From Dichloromethanomonas sp964477085 (GTDB lineage: Bacteria > Bacillota > Desulfitobacteriia > Desulfitobacteriales > Syntrophobotulaceae), in the NCBI GenBank assembly GCA_964477085.1, contig CAYZDF010000013.1, forward strand, positions 1-53,815: a stretch of 53,815 nucleotides of DNA, written 5' to 3'. The notes under the pieces are model-generated. The model had not been told where the DNA came from. It did no database searches and worked only from the letters and a program-made list of their open reading frames with translations. Both the position numbers and the translations under genes were made by a program. Each line of letters begins with the position of its first letter. The first letter of the stretch is position 1. Shown here piece by piece: positions 25,110-34,085 of the stretch.

Positions 25110-26831
25110 TTATTCTCATGCCTCCGTTGTCTATCTTAACTTCCACATAATCAAAGCTTTTTAGGGTAAATGGTTTGGTCATCAGATAGATTGTTTGAGA
25201 ATCCTGCTGTCTTAACGTTTGGAAGCCTGCAGAAGGATAGAAGTTTTTATGGGCTTTATTCTTAGGAGTTTCAATATAATCGGCAAAAATCCTGTTTATT
25301 CCCTTTGCTTCAAGGATACCGATGACGGCTGATACAAGGCAGTATTCGACATTCCGGCTGAGTACCCGGCAGCTGAGCAGGAAAGTGTCGATATGGGCTT
25401 CCTCACCGGACAGTTTGACAATACAAACTCCAACAATGCCATTATCCCCAAACTTGTCGGTAACCGAAGCGCAGAACACCATATAATCCTTTGAATATGA
25501 CATGCTCTTGATATCTTCAGGGGTGTGTCTTTTTGTTGTCATGTTGAATTGATTGGTTTTGCTGATTAATTGAGAAATTCTCGGTATGGTGAATTCATCC
25601 GCTTCTTTAAGAATAAGTTTGGACTTTAGACCGGCCAGAAAATCTTCTTTGGAACTGAATGATTTTTCTTCTTCACTGCGTTTCTTATTGGCCAGATACA
25701 TTTCATTTCTTTTCAGATCATCCGCAGTAAGATGCAAAACCTCAAAGTCGACGACTTTCTTCAGGGATTCAGCATAACGGCCGGTATCTTTAGGTACATC
25801 TATTATTTTTACCTGGGGAAGCATCCCGCCAACCAGTTCGCGTTCCAGAGGGTTGTCGTCGAAAAACACCAGGCTGTCTAAGCCGATATTAAGCTCCTTA
25901 GCAATTTCTATCATATTTTCACTCTTGTCTTGCCAGTTGATTTTCATGCTGGCAAAGAAATTTTTCCTTAAAAGCATATGGGGGTGGTTTTCGATGATTT
26001 CCATAGCGTCTTCGAGATTGTTTTTACTGTTGATAGCTAGGATTATGCCTTTTTTATATAGATTAAGCAATTCCCGCTGAAAATCGTAAAAGCTCCTGCC
26101 CGGACCTGAAAGGTCCAGGGCTATTCCGGAGAGACCGTCTTCGCCGGCAATCCCTCCCCATAAAGTATTGTCAAGGTCCAACACCAGACATTTCTTGTTT
26201 TTGTTCTTAAGCGGCAGGACGTATCTTAAATATTCACTAACAAGTACTTTGCTAAAGGGAACGGAAGCGGGACTCATGGTTAAATAATACATTTTAGGAT
26301 CTTTGACATGGTCGTAGCCGTATTGACTGCCAAAACCGTTATAGTCAAAGATGTAGACGTTTTCCCGCTCCCGTGCCCATTCTTCCAACCGACCGTTGAG
26401 CGTACCAATCATTTTTTTCAAGCCTAGTTTATTCTTGTTGTCCAGGATTCCAATAGGTGAATAATAGGGAACCTGGAAATTATTAAAAATTATTTTGCCT
26501 TTGCTGTTTAATGCCGCCGTCTCGATCATTCTGCTTAGGGAAGCAAAAGTCTCTTGAATTAAAGTGGCTTTCTTCTCTTCTGAATCTTGCAGGACCTTAA
26601 GACTGTACCATTCCTCTAAAAGCAGCTCGCTCTCTAAAAGGAAAAAGATAATTTCAGGATTAAATTGATATAAACTACTGTCGGTATTGAAATTTCTGCA
26701 TTATACTGATTGTACGGCATGTTCAAAATTTGTGCTTTAAGTTTATAATTGGCGAAATCTTCTTTCATAGCCATAGCGATATATTCAGTCGTACAATTGC
26801 TCAGCAAAGCAATATTAAAAGTTTGTGGCAT
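25102..26831 (-). pseudogene. FkbH-like HAD-IIIC family protein, frameshifted
   Basis: FkbH homologue: a HAD-IIIC domain (LDLDNTLWGG near 26150-26180) plus a C-terminal GNAT-like region (IDTFLLSCRVLSRNVEYCLV). The longest Met-initiated frame begins at 26529, but similarity continues upstream in the same frame (NPEIIFFLLESELLLEEWY) to about 26690. It then continues in another frame (FNIALLSNCTTEY) back to ATG 26831. Between these halves the total length (1730 bases) is one base short of 577 codons, so one base seems lost near 26686-26696 in AAATTTC. Either a real pseudogene or a sequencing/assembly error. Family length is ~560-600 aa. Confidence 0.75.
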
Positions 26832-27221
26832 TAGAATCTCTCCCCGTCCGTTTACTGGAATATTAATTCCGTTTAAAAAGTTGGCCCTGTCAGAGATTAG
26901 AAATTCCAGAACATCCGCCGTATCGTCTGTCGTTGTCATTCTGCCCATTGGGTGTTTGGCGCTGTAAACTTCAAGGTACTTTCGGGGAAGGTAGTGGGAT
27001 AAGTCTGTGGCCATCAATCCAGGGGAAATCATATTCACGGTAATACCGTATTTGATCAATTCAACGGCTAAAGCTTTGGATAAACCCAAGAGCGCATATT
27101 TGGCAGTAATGTAAGGCGCTATTTTTTCCGGGGGCAGATTAAGAACATAGGAAGATAAAATATTGATGATCTTCCCGGAATGCGCCTCTTTCATTAATCG
27201 AGAGGTCTCCCTGGTGTGACT
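26831..27221 (-). pseudogene. SDR oxidoreductase remnant, 5'-truncated and frameshifted
   Basis: C-terminal part of a short-chain dehydrogenase/reductase. It has the catalytic pattern SS...Y-x-x-x-K (ILSSYVLNL; YITAKYALLGLSKA) and the usual tail PVNG. The N-terminal Rossmann half with the GxxxGxG motif is absent: an in-frame TAA at 27222-27224 and unrelated sequence lie upstream. At the 3' end, deleting one base in CGGACGGGG (26841-26850) would give the normal SDR ending VNGGERF followed by TAA overlapping the FkbH ATG. As it stands the frame runs on into FkbH, so the apparent fusion is an artefact of a frameshift. Confidence 0.75.
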
Positions 27222-27289
27222 TTATATGATCAGAATATGGGAGAAGTTGTCCAATGTTACAGTCTTCCGAAAATATGTACCTAAAATCA

Positions 27290-27321
27290 ACACCCTCATT
27301 CAATTTGAACTGAGGGCGTGT
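27290..27321 (-). terminator. Hairpin downstream of the NDT-like gene
   Basis: ACACCCTCA (27290-27298) pairs with TGAGGGCGTGT (27311-27321) with one bulge. Minus-strand reading continues into TTGATTTTAG; plus-strand reading into ATTTTATAT, so it may act both ways. Confidence 0.5.
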
Positions 27322-27364
27322 ATTTTATATCCAGTTTTTTGACTTTAAGCTTCTGAGGGGAAAA

Positions 27365-27832
27365 TTATCCGCTGTTTTTTTCCTCGGTAAACATAGAATA
27401 GTTGTATTTTAACCATGGAAGAACGTCCTTTACATCAACGAGTATAGCATCTGCCCAGAGATGAACCTCGCTTCTTTCACCTTTGGCCGGCTGTCCGACA
27501 ATAATCGTACGTTTGCCCATTCCTATTCCAAGTGCCCAATCGGCAGTCGCATCAATTCCACAGGGCAATAACAGAATAATTAAATCCGAGCGGGCTATAG
27601 CTTCACGGTTTTCATTTACGGCATCGCGCCATTCATCCCTGCTAAGATATTCACCATAGATGTGAATAGCAGGATCAAATGGTTCAGGAAACATTTCCGG
27701 GGGAACGGCAATCTTTTTACGGCAGTCAGGGTCGGAAAAGTCAAAAACATCATGCCCGTCTGCTCTCAAAGTTTGAGCTAATTCCCGAACCATACTTATC
27801 TTCTTCCATGATGCGCTAATATAAATGTTCAA
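27365..27832 (-). CDS. Nucleoside 2-deoxyribosyltransferase-like protein
   Basis: 155-residue protein with the look of the nucleoside 2-deoxyribosyltransferase-like Rossmann fold: N-terminal MNIYISASWKKISMVRELA, then ARSDLIILLLPCGIDATADWALGIGMGKRTIIVG, a nucleotide-binding Asp/Glu pattern. Such proteins also occur as base-processing or defence-associated enzymes. The catalytic Glu cannot be fixed by eye. TTG start at 27832 after AAAGGTG. It is the last intact gene of the 31.8-27.4 kb minus-strand operon, 21 bases after a glycosyltransferase gene; a link to glycan synthesis is unclear. Confidence 0.55.
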   Translation of the reverse strand: MNIYISASWKKISMVRELAQTLRADGHDVFDFSDPDCRKKIAVPPEMFPEPFDPAIHIYGEYLSRDEWRDAVNENREAIARSDLIILLLPCGIDATADWALGIGMGKRTIIVGQPAKGERSEVHLWADAILVDVKDVLPWLKYNYSMFTEEKNSG

Positions 27833-27853
27833 TTGTTAACACACCTTTATTAT

Positions 27854-28978
27854 TTATGGATTTGATTTATTGTAATAATACATGAAATTTTCCAGGGCCC
27901 AGTCTTCATGATAAACGTGCTCCATTCTCGATACTGGATCGAAAACGGATGCACAAAAGGCTGTTCGTTTGCCTTGTTCTAATTCCTTAAAGCACTCAAG
28001 GTATTTCCACTTAAATTTACTGGCGAAGCTCTCATTAACATTTGACGTCTTGCCTATGGTAAAGCAAGATTTCACACTTCTATGAAGTTTACAGAATGTT
28101 TGTCCTCCGCACTGATTACAATCTATTGACTGAGTCATATCAATTTCTACATCGGTTACGAAACCTACTTTAAAAGGAGTGTAATGAACTATTCTGGGGG
28201 AAATTTCAGCATCACCATAGCCGCTTTCTTCACTCCAGTATCCAATTTGCTTGATCAGCTCAGGCCTTAAACCTTGCAGACATCCGGGAATGAAGTCCAT
28301 TATGGTATCGATCTGGGCATTTTTAAGCTCAAGATAGGATACATTATTTTTAAACCTGGGAGTAATGGGAGGCATAAATCTAGGATAAGGATTATCCCTT
28401 GTTATTCCCAAGAGGCCTACTTCGGGAAAATTCTCAAAAATTTGCATATACTTACGCAGCCAATTCTTAGTTTTAATATTGACATCGCTGTCTATTGTAA
28501 AGAAATATTGGTCGGGTTTTCGTTTTGTCAGGTTATAGTTGTTGGCATAAATCTGTCCCAGGTTATTTTCGAACCGTATTCTGGATTTAATTCTATCATC
28601 CTTAAGACTTTTAATATAATCCCAAGTATTGTCTTGAGAACTGCAATCTGTAATATGCAATTCAAAATTATCGTCTGATTGAAGAATGTTGTTCAGATTC
28701 TTAAAGGTTAGTCCTAAACGATTAAAGGTTACAAAATTAAGATAAGGGGGGGGAGTAGAAACGGTAATACCGGGGTCAACTATTTGTTCGACAATAGGCG
28801 GCTGACAAAGTCTTTGAAAAGTTAATACCGGCTTAACAACTTCTGGGACAATAGGCTGAGGTGATAAGTTGGGATAGCTTATATTCTGAATTGCTTCAGG
28901 ATTGCCCGGTGGATTTACAATATAGCATCTTACCTCTGTTGTTTTAGCTTGAACTTTTGCTTTCCTTTGTTCTTCCAT
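27854..28978 (-). CDS. GT-A glycosyltransferase with five-Cys cluster, paralogue A
   Basis: Family 2-like glycosyltransferase, 374 aa, cytoplasmic. GT-A features: FVTFNRLGLT at the N-terminal strand, the DxD-like DSD at 163-165, and the acceptor-side acid in YGDAE (254-258). A cysteine cluster Cys287, 290, 296, 305 (CX2CX5CX8C) plus Cys342 is shared with two other genes in this island. Unlike those, it has a ~78-residue Pro/Val-rich N-terminal extension (for example QPIVPEVVKPVL). SD GAAAGGAT precedes ATG. Donor and acceptor are unknown. Confidence 0.82.
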   Translation of the reverse strand: MEEQRKAKVQAKTTEVRCYIVNPPGNPEAIQNISYPNLSPQPIVPEVVKPVLTFQRLCQPPIVEQIVDPGITVSTPPPYLNFVTFNRLGLTFKNLNNILQSDDNFELHITDCSSQDNTWDYIKSLKDDRIKSRIRFENNLGQIYANNYNLTKRKPDQYFFTIDSDVNIKTKNWLRKYMQIFENFPEVGLLGITRDNPYPRFMPPITPRFKNNVSYLELKNAQIDTIMDFIPGCLQGLRPELIKQIGYWSEESGYGDAEISPRIVHYTPFKVGFVTDVEIDMTQSIDCNQCGGQTFCKLHRSVKSCFTIGKTSNVNESFASKFKWKYLECFKELEQGKRTAFCASVFDPVSRMEHVYHEDWALENFMYYYNKSNP

Positions 28979-29012
28979 AAATAAAATCCTTTCGAATGTT
29001 TTATCTGCAAGG

Positions 29013-29672
29013 TTACTCCCTTTGATTACTGAAATGTTTTATAGGTTTCGCAGGAACACCTAAGGCCAGGCAGTCTTCAGGAATATTTTTCGTGACAACA
29101 GCCCCTGCTCCTATAACACTCCATTCTCCCACTGTTTTTCCAGGTAAGACCACTGATTTGGAGCCGATTTCACATCCCTTATGAATTTTAACATTGCCGG
29201 CTAGAGTAACATTCCAGTACAAAGATGAATAATCATCAATAACTGTATCGTGACCGATTGTGCAGCCGGGATTTATGCAAATATTGTTTCCTATTTTGGT
29301 ATTCACAGATAAAAAAGAATGCCAGCAAATAATATTCCCAACTCCAAATTCAACATAGCGATTAAGGCTGACCGAGGGATGGATGAGGTTGGCATAACGG
29401 ATGTTACAAGATTTTAAATTGCTTAAGACACGAAATTTATCCTTGGGATTGCCAATTGCACATACTGTCCATAGCGGATATTTCGTATTATTTATTAGCC
29501 AATCAATATTTCCCAAGACTATATGACCATTGATTATCTTTCCTTGCTTTTCTATCGTTTCATCAATATATCCCAAAAGGTTCCATTCTTTTTTACTGGC
29601 ATTGATATCGATAACTAATTGTGCTACTTCCCGGCCAAAATTGCCTGCGCCGAAAATAACCAAATCTTTCAT
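29013..29672 (-). CDS. NeuD/PglD/VioB-type sugar N-acetyltransferase
   Basis: Left-handed beta-helix acyltransferase, 219 aa. The N-terminal PglD-type Rossmann domain (DLVIFGAGNFGREVAQLV) binds the UDP/dTDP sugar. Hexapeptide repeats run from about residue 95 to 205 (VEFGVGNIICWHS, IGNNICINPGCTIGHDTVI, GSKSVVLPGKTVGEWSVIGAGAVV). Next to a DegT aminotransferase, it probably acetylates the amino group of a dTDP-amino-dideoxyhexose, as VioB or PglD do. The specific sugar is inference. SD GTGAGG precedes ATG. Confidence 0.85.
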   Translation of the reverse strand: MKDLVIFGAGNFGREVAQLVIDINASKKEWNLLGYIDETIEKQGKIINGHIVLGNIDWLINNTKYPLWTVCAIGNPKDKFRVLSNLKSCNIRYANLIHPSVSLNRYVEFGVGNIICWHSFLSVNTKIGNNICINPGCTIGHDTVIDDYSSLYWNVTLAGNVKIHKGCEIGSKSVVLPGKTVGEWSVIGAGAVVTKNIPEDCLALGVPAKPIKHFSNQRE

Positions 29673-29686
29673 AATGAGTTCCTCAC

Positions 29687-30835
29687 TTAAATACTTCGTT
29701 TATAAGGTTTTATTTTTTTTATAATGGCGCAAATTTTCTCTACATCCGTGAGGTCCATTCTTCCGTGAAGAGGAAGCGCCAAAACGCTGTCGGCAATTTG
29801 GTTGGCAACAGGAAGATTAATTTTCGAAGATGAAGATAATTCTTGATAGCACGAGAAATTACTGCAAAGAGGATAAAAATATTTACGACAAATAATATTA
29901 TATTTATGAAGTTCATGATAGAGTTCATCTCTTGACAGTCCATAATTTGGCTTGTTGATTCTGATTACGAAATAAGGATAATTGGGGGTAATATCCTGTA
30001 GTTTCCTACTGAGGATGATGCCGGGAATATCGGCTAATAAGTCCCGGTAAAGATGCGTGAGGGTTTTCCTCTTCTCAATTTCTTGTTCAACCTTTTTAAG
30101 CAGCAATAGGCCAATAGCGGCTTGAACCTCGTTCATTTTGGCATTCGTTCCCGGTTCAAGGACATTATTGTCATTTTCAAAACCGAAATTCCCGAGGCGA
30201 TCAGCTCTTTTTTTCCAATCAGGGTTATTAAAAGTCAAGGCTCCGCCTTCGATTGTGTGGTAGATCTTCGTGGCATGAAAACTAAACATGGAAATATCTC
30301 CGAAATTAGAGATGGGTTGATTGCCTATTTTTACTCCGAAAGCGTGAGCAGCATCATAAATTACTTTTAAGCTATAACGGTCGGCAATTTCTTTTATTCT
30401 TTGAACATTGCACGGATTGCCGAAAACGTGAACAGCCATAATTGCTGATGTCTCAGGCGTGATCAGAGATTCTATCCGATCGGGATTAATACTAAAAGTA
30501 TCTTCTTCAATATCGCAGAAAACGGGCTTCAAGCTGTTCCAAACCAGGGAATGGGGAGTAGCGGCGAAGGTAAAAGGCGTGGTGATAACTTCCCCTGTCA
30601 ACCGGAGAACTCTACAGGCAACCTGCAGGGCAGCAGTTCCGTTACAAAAAACTGAGAGATGTTCAGCTCCAAGGTAGTTCGCTAATTCCTTTTCCAGCAA
30701 TCTTACCATGGGTCCATTATTACTCAACTGATTGCTTTCCCAGATATTTTCCAGCATTTGAAATGTTTCCCCCAGATCCGGTAATAAGGGCTGAGTTATT
30801 AAGAAGGGGGTTGTAAAACCTTCTGATTCAGTCAT
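29687..30835 (-). CDS. DegT/DnrJ/EryC1 sugar aminotransferase
   Basis: PLP enzyme that aminates a nucleotide-4-keto-6-deoxy-sugar. The internal aldimine lysine is Lys190 in SFHATKIYHTIEGGAL, and DAAHAFG is at 161-167. From the chosen start it is 382 aa, the VioA/WecE class length. ATG 30835 has GCGAGG upstream; the open frame to 30895 would run into the preceding gene and lacks a site. With rfbA, rfbB and the NeuD-like gene it completes a four-step route to a dTDP-acetamido-dideoxyhexose (for example dTDP-Qui4NAc). Confidence 0.88.
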   Translation of the reverse strand: MTESEGFTTPFLITQPLLPDLGETFQMLENIWESNQLSNNGPMVRLLEKELANYLGAEHLSVFCNGTAALQVACRVLRLTGEVITTPFTFAATPHSLVWNSLKPVFCDIEEDTFSINPDRIESLITPETSAIMAVHVFGNPCNVQRIKEIADRYSLKVIYDAAHAFGVKIGNQPISNFGDISMFSFHATKIYHTIEGGALTFNNPDWKKRADRLGNFGFENDNNVLEPGTNAKMNEVQAAIGLLLLKKVEQEIEKRKTLTHLYRDLLADIPGIILSRKLQDITPNYPYFVIRINKPNYGLSRDELYHELHKYNIICRKYFYPLCSNFSCYQELSSSSKINLPVANQIADSVLALPLHGRMDLTDVEKICAIIKKIKPYKRSI

Positions 30836-30857
30836 TCTTTTAACCTCGCTTAATTCG

Positions 30858-31754
30858 TCAAAAAGTATTTTCAACAAAGAATTTAATATTTTCAAGTGCC
30901 CAGTCCATATTTATTGTATTGTTGCTTATTGATCTTACGTCGAGCAAAGAGGCACAATAGACAGGGCGAGCCCCACTCAACATGTCTTTAACAGTTTCAT
31001 CCAGTTTCCATCTATATCTCGCTTCGAAAAGATCTCTCACATCAAATTTTTGAAAAATTGAAAAACATGTTTCTGTCGGCCGGTTAAGTTGACAGCCGGC
31101 TTGGTACGGGCACTGAGCGCACGAAACTTCCTGAGGCATAGAGATAACAATATTATCCAGAAGGCCCGCTTTATAAGAGGTAAAACGGTTAACCCTAAAT
31201 AACAACTCACTGTTACCGAAATAGTTTTCTTCACTCCAATAGCCAAGTATACTGATAAGTTCTGGTCTTAGAGCGAGGATCCCTTTGGGAGAATAATCTT
31301 GGACGAAATTGTCATTGGTTTTGTTTAACTCGAGATAGAGTAGTTCGTTGAATTTAAATACTTTAGTTACCGGGGGAAGTGTTTCCGGAGAGGGTCCAAC
31401 GACTCCAAGCAAACCTAAATGAGGAAAAGAACTGAAAGTATTCTGGAAACGGCTGATCCAATCCGGCGTTTTAATAACGACATCATTATCCACGGCTATA
31501 AAGTATTGATCGGGTTGCCTTTTTACTAGATTGAAATTTAAAGCATAGATTTGACCTGCGTTTACCTGCAATTGGGTTTTTGATTTTATACGGCTGTCAT
31601 TCAGGCTTTGGATATATTCCCAGGTGCCGTCTGTTGAATGATTATCAACGATATGCAGATCAAAATCGTCGGTTGAATTAAGAATGCTTGACATACTATT
31701 TACCGTCAGCCCAAGCCGGTTAAAAGTTATATAACTCACAAATGGAAGAGGCAT
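30858..31754 (-). CDS. GT-A glycosyltransferase with five-Cys cluster, paralogue B
   Basis: Second paralogue, 298 aa, first gene of the minus-strand operon. GT-A motifs: YITFNRLGLT, DND at 89-91. The cluster Cys212, 215, 221, 230 and Cys267 keeps exactly the spacing of paralogues A and C. The acceptor motif reads FGNSE where A and C have YGDAE, so a conserved Asp is missing and activity or specificity may differ. ATG 31754 is nine bases after AAAGG; an ATG at 31763 sits on top of the ribosome site. Confidence 0.82.
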   Translation of the reverse strand: MPLPFVSYITFNRLGLTVNSMSSILNSTDDFDLHIVDNHSTDGTWEYIQSLNDSRIKSKTQLQVNAGQIYALNFNLVKRQPDQYFIAVDNDVVIKTPDWISRFQNTFSSFPHLGLLGVVGPSPETLPPVTKVFKFNELLYLELNKTNDNFVQDYSPKGILALRPELISILGYWSEENYFGNSELLFRVNRFTSYKAGLLDNIVISMPQEVSCAQCPYQAGCQLNRPTETCFSIFQKFDVRDLFEARYRWKLDETVKDMLSGARPVYCASLLDVRSISNNTINMDWALENIKFFVENTF

Positions 31755-31883
31755 AAATGTCATCCTTTCATATTTTTAACTTGTACAATCGGTTACTTCA
31801 TTATATGAAGGAAGTTTTCCTTGGTTCCAAATTTTATTTATTAAAAGCTTTGGGCTTTAATCACCTTTGATTTCCTATTTTAA

Positions 31884-31914
31884 TATAATAGAAAAGGACA
31901 ACCTAATGTTGTCC
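31884..31914 (+). promoter_or_regulatory. -10 element and perfect inverted repeat upstream of rfbA
   Basis: A consensus TATAAT at 31884-31889 (no convincing -35) is followed by GGACAAC-CTAAT-GTTGTCC at 31896-31914, a perfect 7-base inverted repeat at about the expected transcription start. It could be an operator or a 5' stem-loop. The rfbA start lies 26 bases further on. Confidence 0.5.
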
Positions 31915-31939
31915 AAAACTGCAAATAGGGAGATGCCTT

Positions 31940-33001
31940 ATGAAAGCATTGATTTTGAGCGGAGGATCGGGTACAAGACTTAGGCCCTTAACCTATTCAA
32001 ATGCTAAACAGCTTCTTCCCCTGGTTAACAAACCGATATTGTTTTATCTTCTGGAGAAGATCAGAAAAGCGGGGATTACGGAAATAGGTATTATCGTAGG
32101 AGAAACCCAGGAAGAGGTAAAAAATACAGTTGGTAATGGTGAAAAATGGGGTGTTAATATCGAATATATTTACCAGCCGCAGTCTCTGGGGCTGGGCCAT
32201 GCAGTCTGGACTGCAGCCAAGTATTTAGGAGAAAGCGACTTTCTCATGGTCCTGGGAGATAATATGTTGAACATGGACTTGAAAACCCTGCTAAAAAATT
32301 TTTACTCTTCAAAAGCCAATACAACGGTACTACTTCATAAAGTACAGAATCCTTCCCAATATGGAGTAGCTGTGGTCGAGGATGGGTCTATTACCAAACT
32401 TGTTGAAAAACCTCAAGAGTTTATCAGTAATTTGATCCTTACAGGGGTTTATGTTTTTGATCATACTATCTTTAAGGCCATAGAAGAAACTGTTCCTTCT
32501 GCCCGTGGGGAGCTGGAAATTACAGATGCGATCCAAAGACAGCTGGAAGTGGGAAGTAAAGTAAGTTACGAACTAGTTGAAGGGTGGTGGAAAGACACGG
32601 GAAAAATTGAGGATCTTCTGGAAGCCAACAGGCTGGTTTTGGATCAAATGCCAATCGAATCCAAGACCGGCAGTTACGGCGATTCAGCGATTTCGGGGAA
32701 AGTTCATACCGGTAAAAATGTCGTTATTGTCAATAGTATCATTCAAGGGCCGGTGCATATTGATGATGATGTTTTAATTGTTCATTCCTGTGTTGGGCCA
32801 TATACTTCGATCGGGCGCGGGGTGGAAATCAAAGAATGCGAAATGGACAATTGTATTATTTTAGAAGGTGCTGAACTTGAAAATGTTACAAAAAGAATCA
32901 GCAAAAGCCTCATTGGGAAGAATGTGTCAATTAAAAGCATAGCAAGAAGACCCTTTGCCAGTTCTTTTATCGTCGGTGATGATAGTGAAATTTATCTTTA
33001 A
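31940..33001 (+). CDS. rfbA: Glucose-1-phosphate thymidylyltransferase, long form
   Basis: Makes dTDP-glucose from glucose-1-phosphate and dTTP. The N-terminal nucleotidyltransferase signature GGSGTRLRPLTYSNAKQLLP and the EKP motif (KLVEKPQEF) are clear. The 353-aa length and the C-terminal beta-helix (GKNVVIVNSIIQGPVHIDDDVLI onward) place it in the long RmlA class found in Clostridia, actinobacteria and archaea, not the ~290-aa enterobacterial type. GGGAG precedes ATG. rfbB follows 31 bases later; rfbC and rfbD are absent, so dTDP-rhamnose is not the evident product. Confidence 0.92.
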   Translation: MKALILSGGSGTRLRPLTYSNAKQLLPLVNKPILFYLLEKIRKAGITEIGIIVGETQEEVKNTVGNGEKWGVNIEYIYQPQSLGLGHAVWTAAKYLGESDFLMVLGDNMLNMDLKTLLKNFYSSKANTTVLLHKVQNPSQYGVAVVEDGSITKLVEKPQEFISNLILTGVYVFDHTIFKAIEETVPSARGELEITDAIQRQLEVGSKVSYELVEGWWKDTGKIEDLLEANRLVLDQMPIESKTGSYGDSAISGKVHTGKNVVIVNSIIQGPVHIDDDVLIVHSCVGPYTSIGRGVEIKECEMDNCIILEGAELENVTKRISKSLIGKNVSIKSIARRPFASSFIVGDDSEIYL

Positions 33002-33038
33002 AATTTTTTTGCAATTTTAATTTAAGGGGAAAATGAAA

Positions 33039-34055
33039 ATGAAAGTAATCATGGTAACGGGTGGCGCTGGTTTCATTGGCAGTAATTTTATTCGTTACTG
33101 GCTGGAAACATTCAACGATGATATTGTGATTAATTACGATAAATTAACCTACGCCGGCAATCTGGCCAATGTAAAAGAATTAGATCAAAACCCCAGGTAT
33201 TATTTTACAAAAGGTGATATTTGTGATAGGCAGGAAGTAAACAAAATTCTGGCTGAATTTAAGCCTGATTTTGTCGTTAACTTTGCAGCCGAATCTCATG
33301 TCGACCGAAGCATTCATGATCCATTGCTGTTTGAACGAACCAATGTGGGCGGAACGTTAGCCCTCCTTCAATCGCTTAAAGATTTCTGGAAGGATGATAG
33401 TAAAACGAAACGTTTTCTTCAAGTTTCCACAGACGAAGTTTACGGAAGTCTGTCCACAAGGGAGGGAGCTTTTTCTGAAGACTCCAACCTTAAGCCCAAT
33501 AGCCCTTATTCGGCATCCAAAGCGGGCGCCGATATGATGGTAAGAGCATTTGTCCAAACCTATGGTTTCCCAGCAATGATCACCCGCTGTTGCAATAACT
33601 ATGGCTCTTTTCAGCATGAGGAGAAGTTCATCCCTACTTGTATTCTTAAGGCTTTGAATAATGAACCGATTCCGATTTACGGAGATGGCAGCAATGTCAG
33701 GGAATGGATTCATGTTTGGGATCATTGTGCTGCAATCACTACTGTCATGACCCAAGGAGCCCCGGGGGAGATTTACAATATCGGAAGCGGGGAAGAGGTT
33801 TCTAATATGGAAATGGCCAAAATAATTCTTGAGATTTTAGGCCGGCCTGCAGACGGGGTTTTAAAGGTAGCCGACAGGCCGGGCCATGACTGGCGTTATG
33901 CCCTGGACAGCGAAAAAATCCAAAATACACTTGGGTGGCAATGCCGGTATTTGCTTAAAAAAGGAATAGAAGAAACGATTCGTTGGTATCAAGAAAATTT
34001 AAATGATAGTATTCTTTTAGGAACACGAGAAATGGACAAGTCATATATTGTATAG
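33039..34055 (+). CDS. rfbB: dTDP-glucose 4,6-dehydratase
   Basis: NAD-dependent SDR enzyme converting dTDP-glucose to dTDP-4-keto-6-deoxyglucose. Glycine motif TGGAGFIGS near the N-terminus, STDEVYGS active-site segment, and YSASKAGAD containing the catalytic Tyr/Lys. About 338 aa, the normal size. ATG 33039 is eight bases from AAGGGGA; ATG 33033 is only two away. Its product is the substrate expected for the DegT aminotransferase encoded on the other strand. Confidence 0.94.
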   Translation: MKVIMVTGGAGFIGSNFIRYWLETFNDDIVINYDKLTYAGNLANVKELDQNPRYYFTKGDICDRQEVNKILAEFKPDFVVNFAAESHVDRSIHDPLLFERTNVGGTLALLQSLKDFWKDDSKTKRFLQVSTDEVYGSLSTREGAFSEDSNLKPNSPYSASKAGADMMVRAFVQTYGFPAMITRCCNNYGSFQHEEKFIPTCILKALNNEPIPIYGDGSNVREWIHVWDHCAAITTVMTQGAPGEIYNIGSGEEVSNMEMAKIILEILGRPADGVLKVADRPGHDWRYALDSEKIQNTLGWQCRYLLKKGIEETIRWYQENLNDSILLGTREMDKSYIV

Positions 34056-34085
34056 GCGACTCCTTGCGGATCCTGTTTCCAACAC

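Noticed and set aside
26634..27194. A single SDR-plus-unknown fusion protein on the minus strand
   Set aside because: The C-terminal part is the N-terminus of FkbH read through a lost stop. The junction holds a relic TAATG, and one-base changes restore two normal proteins.
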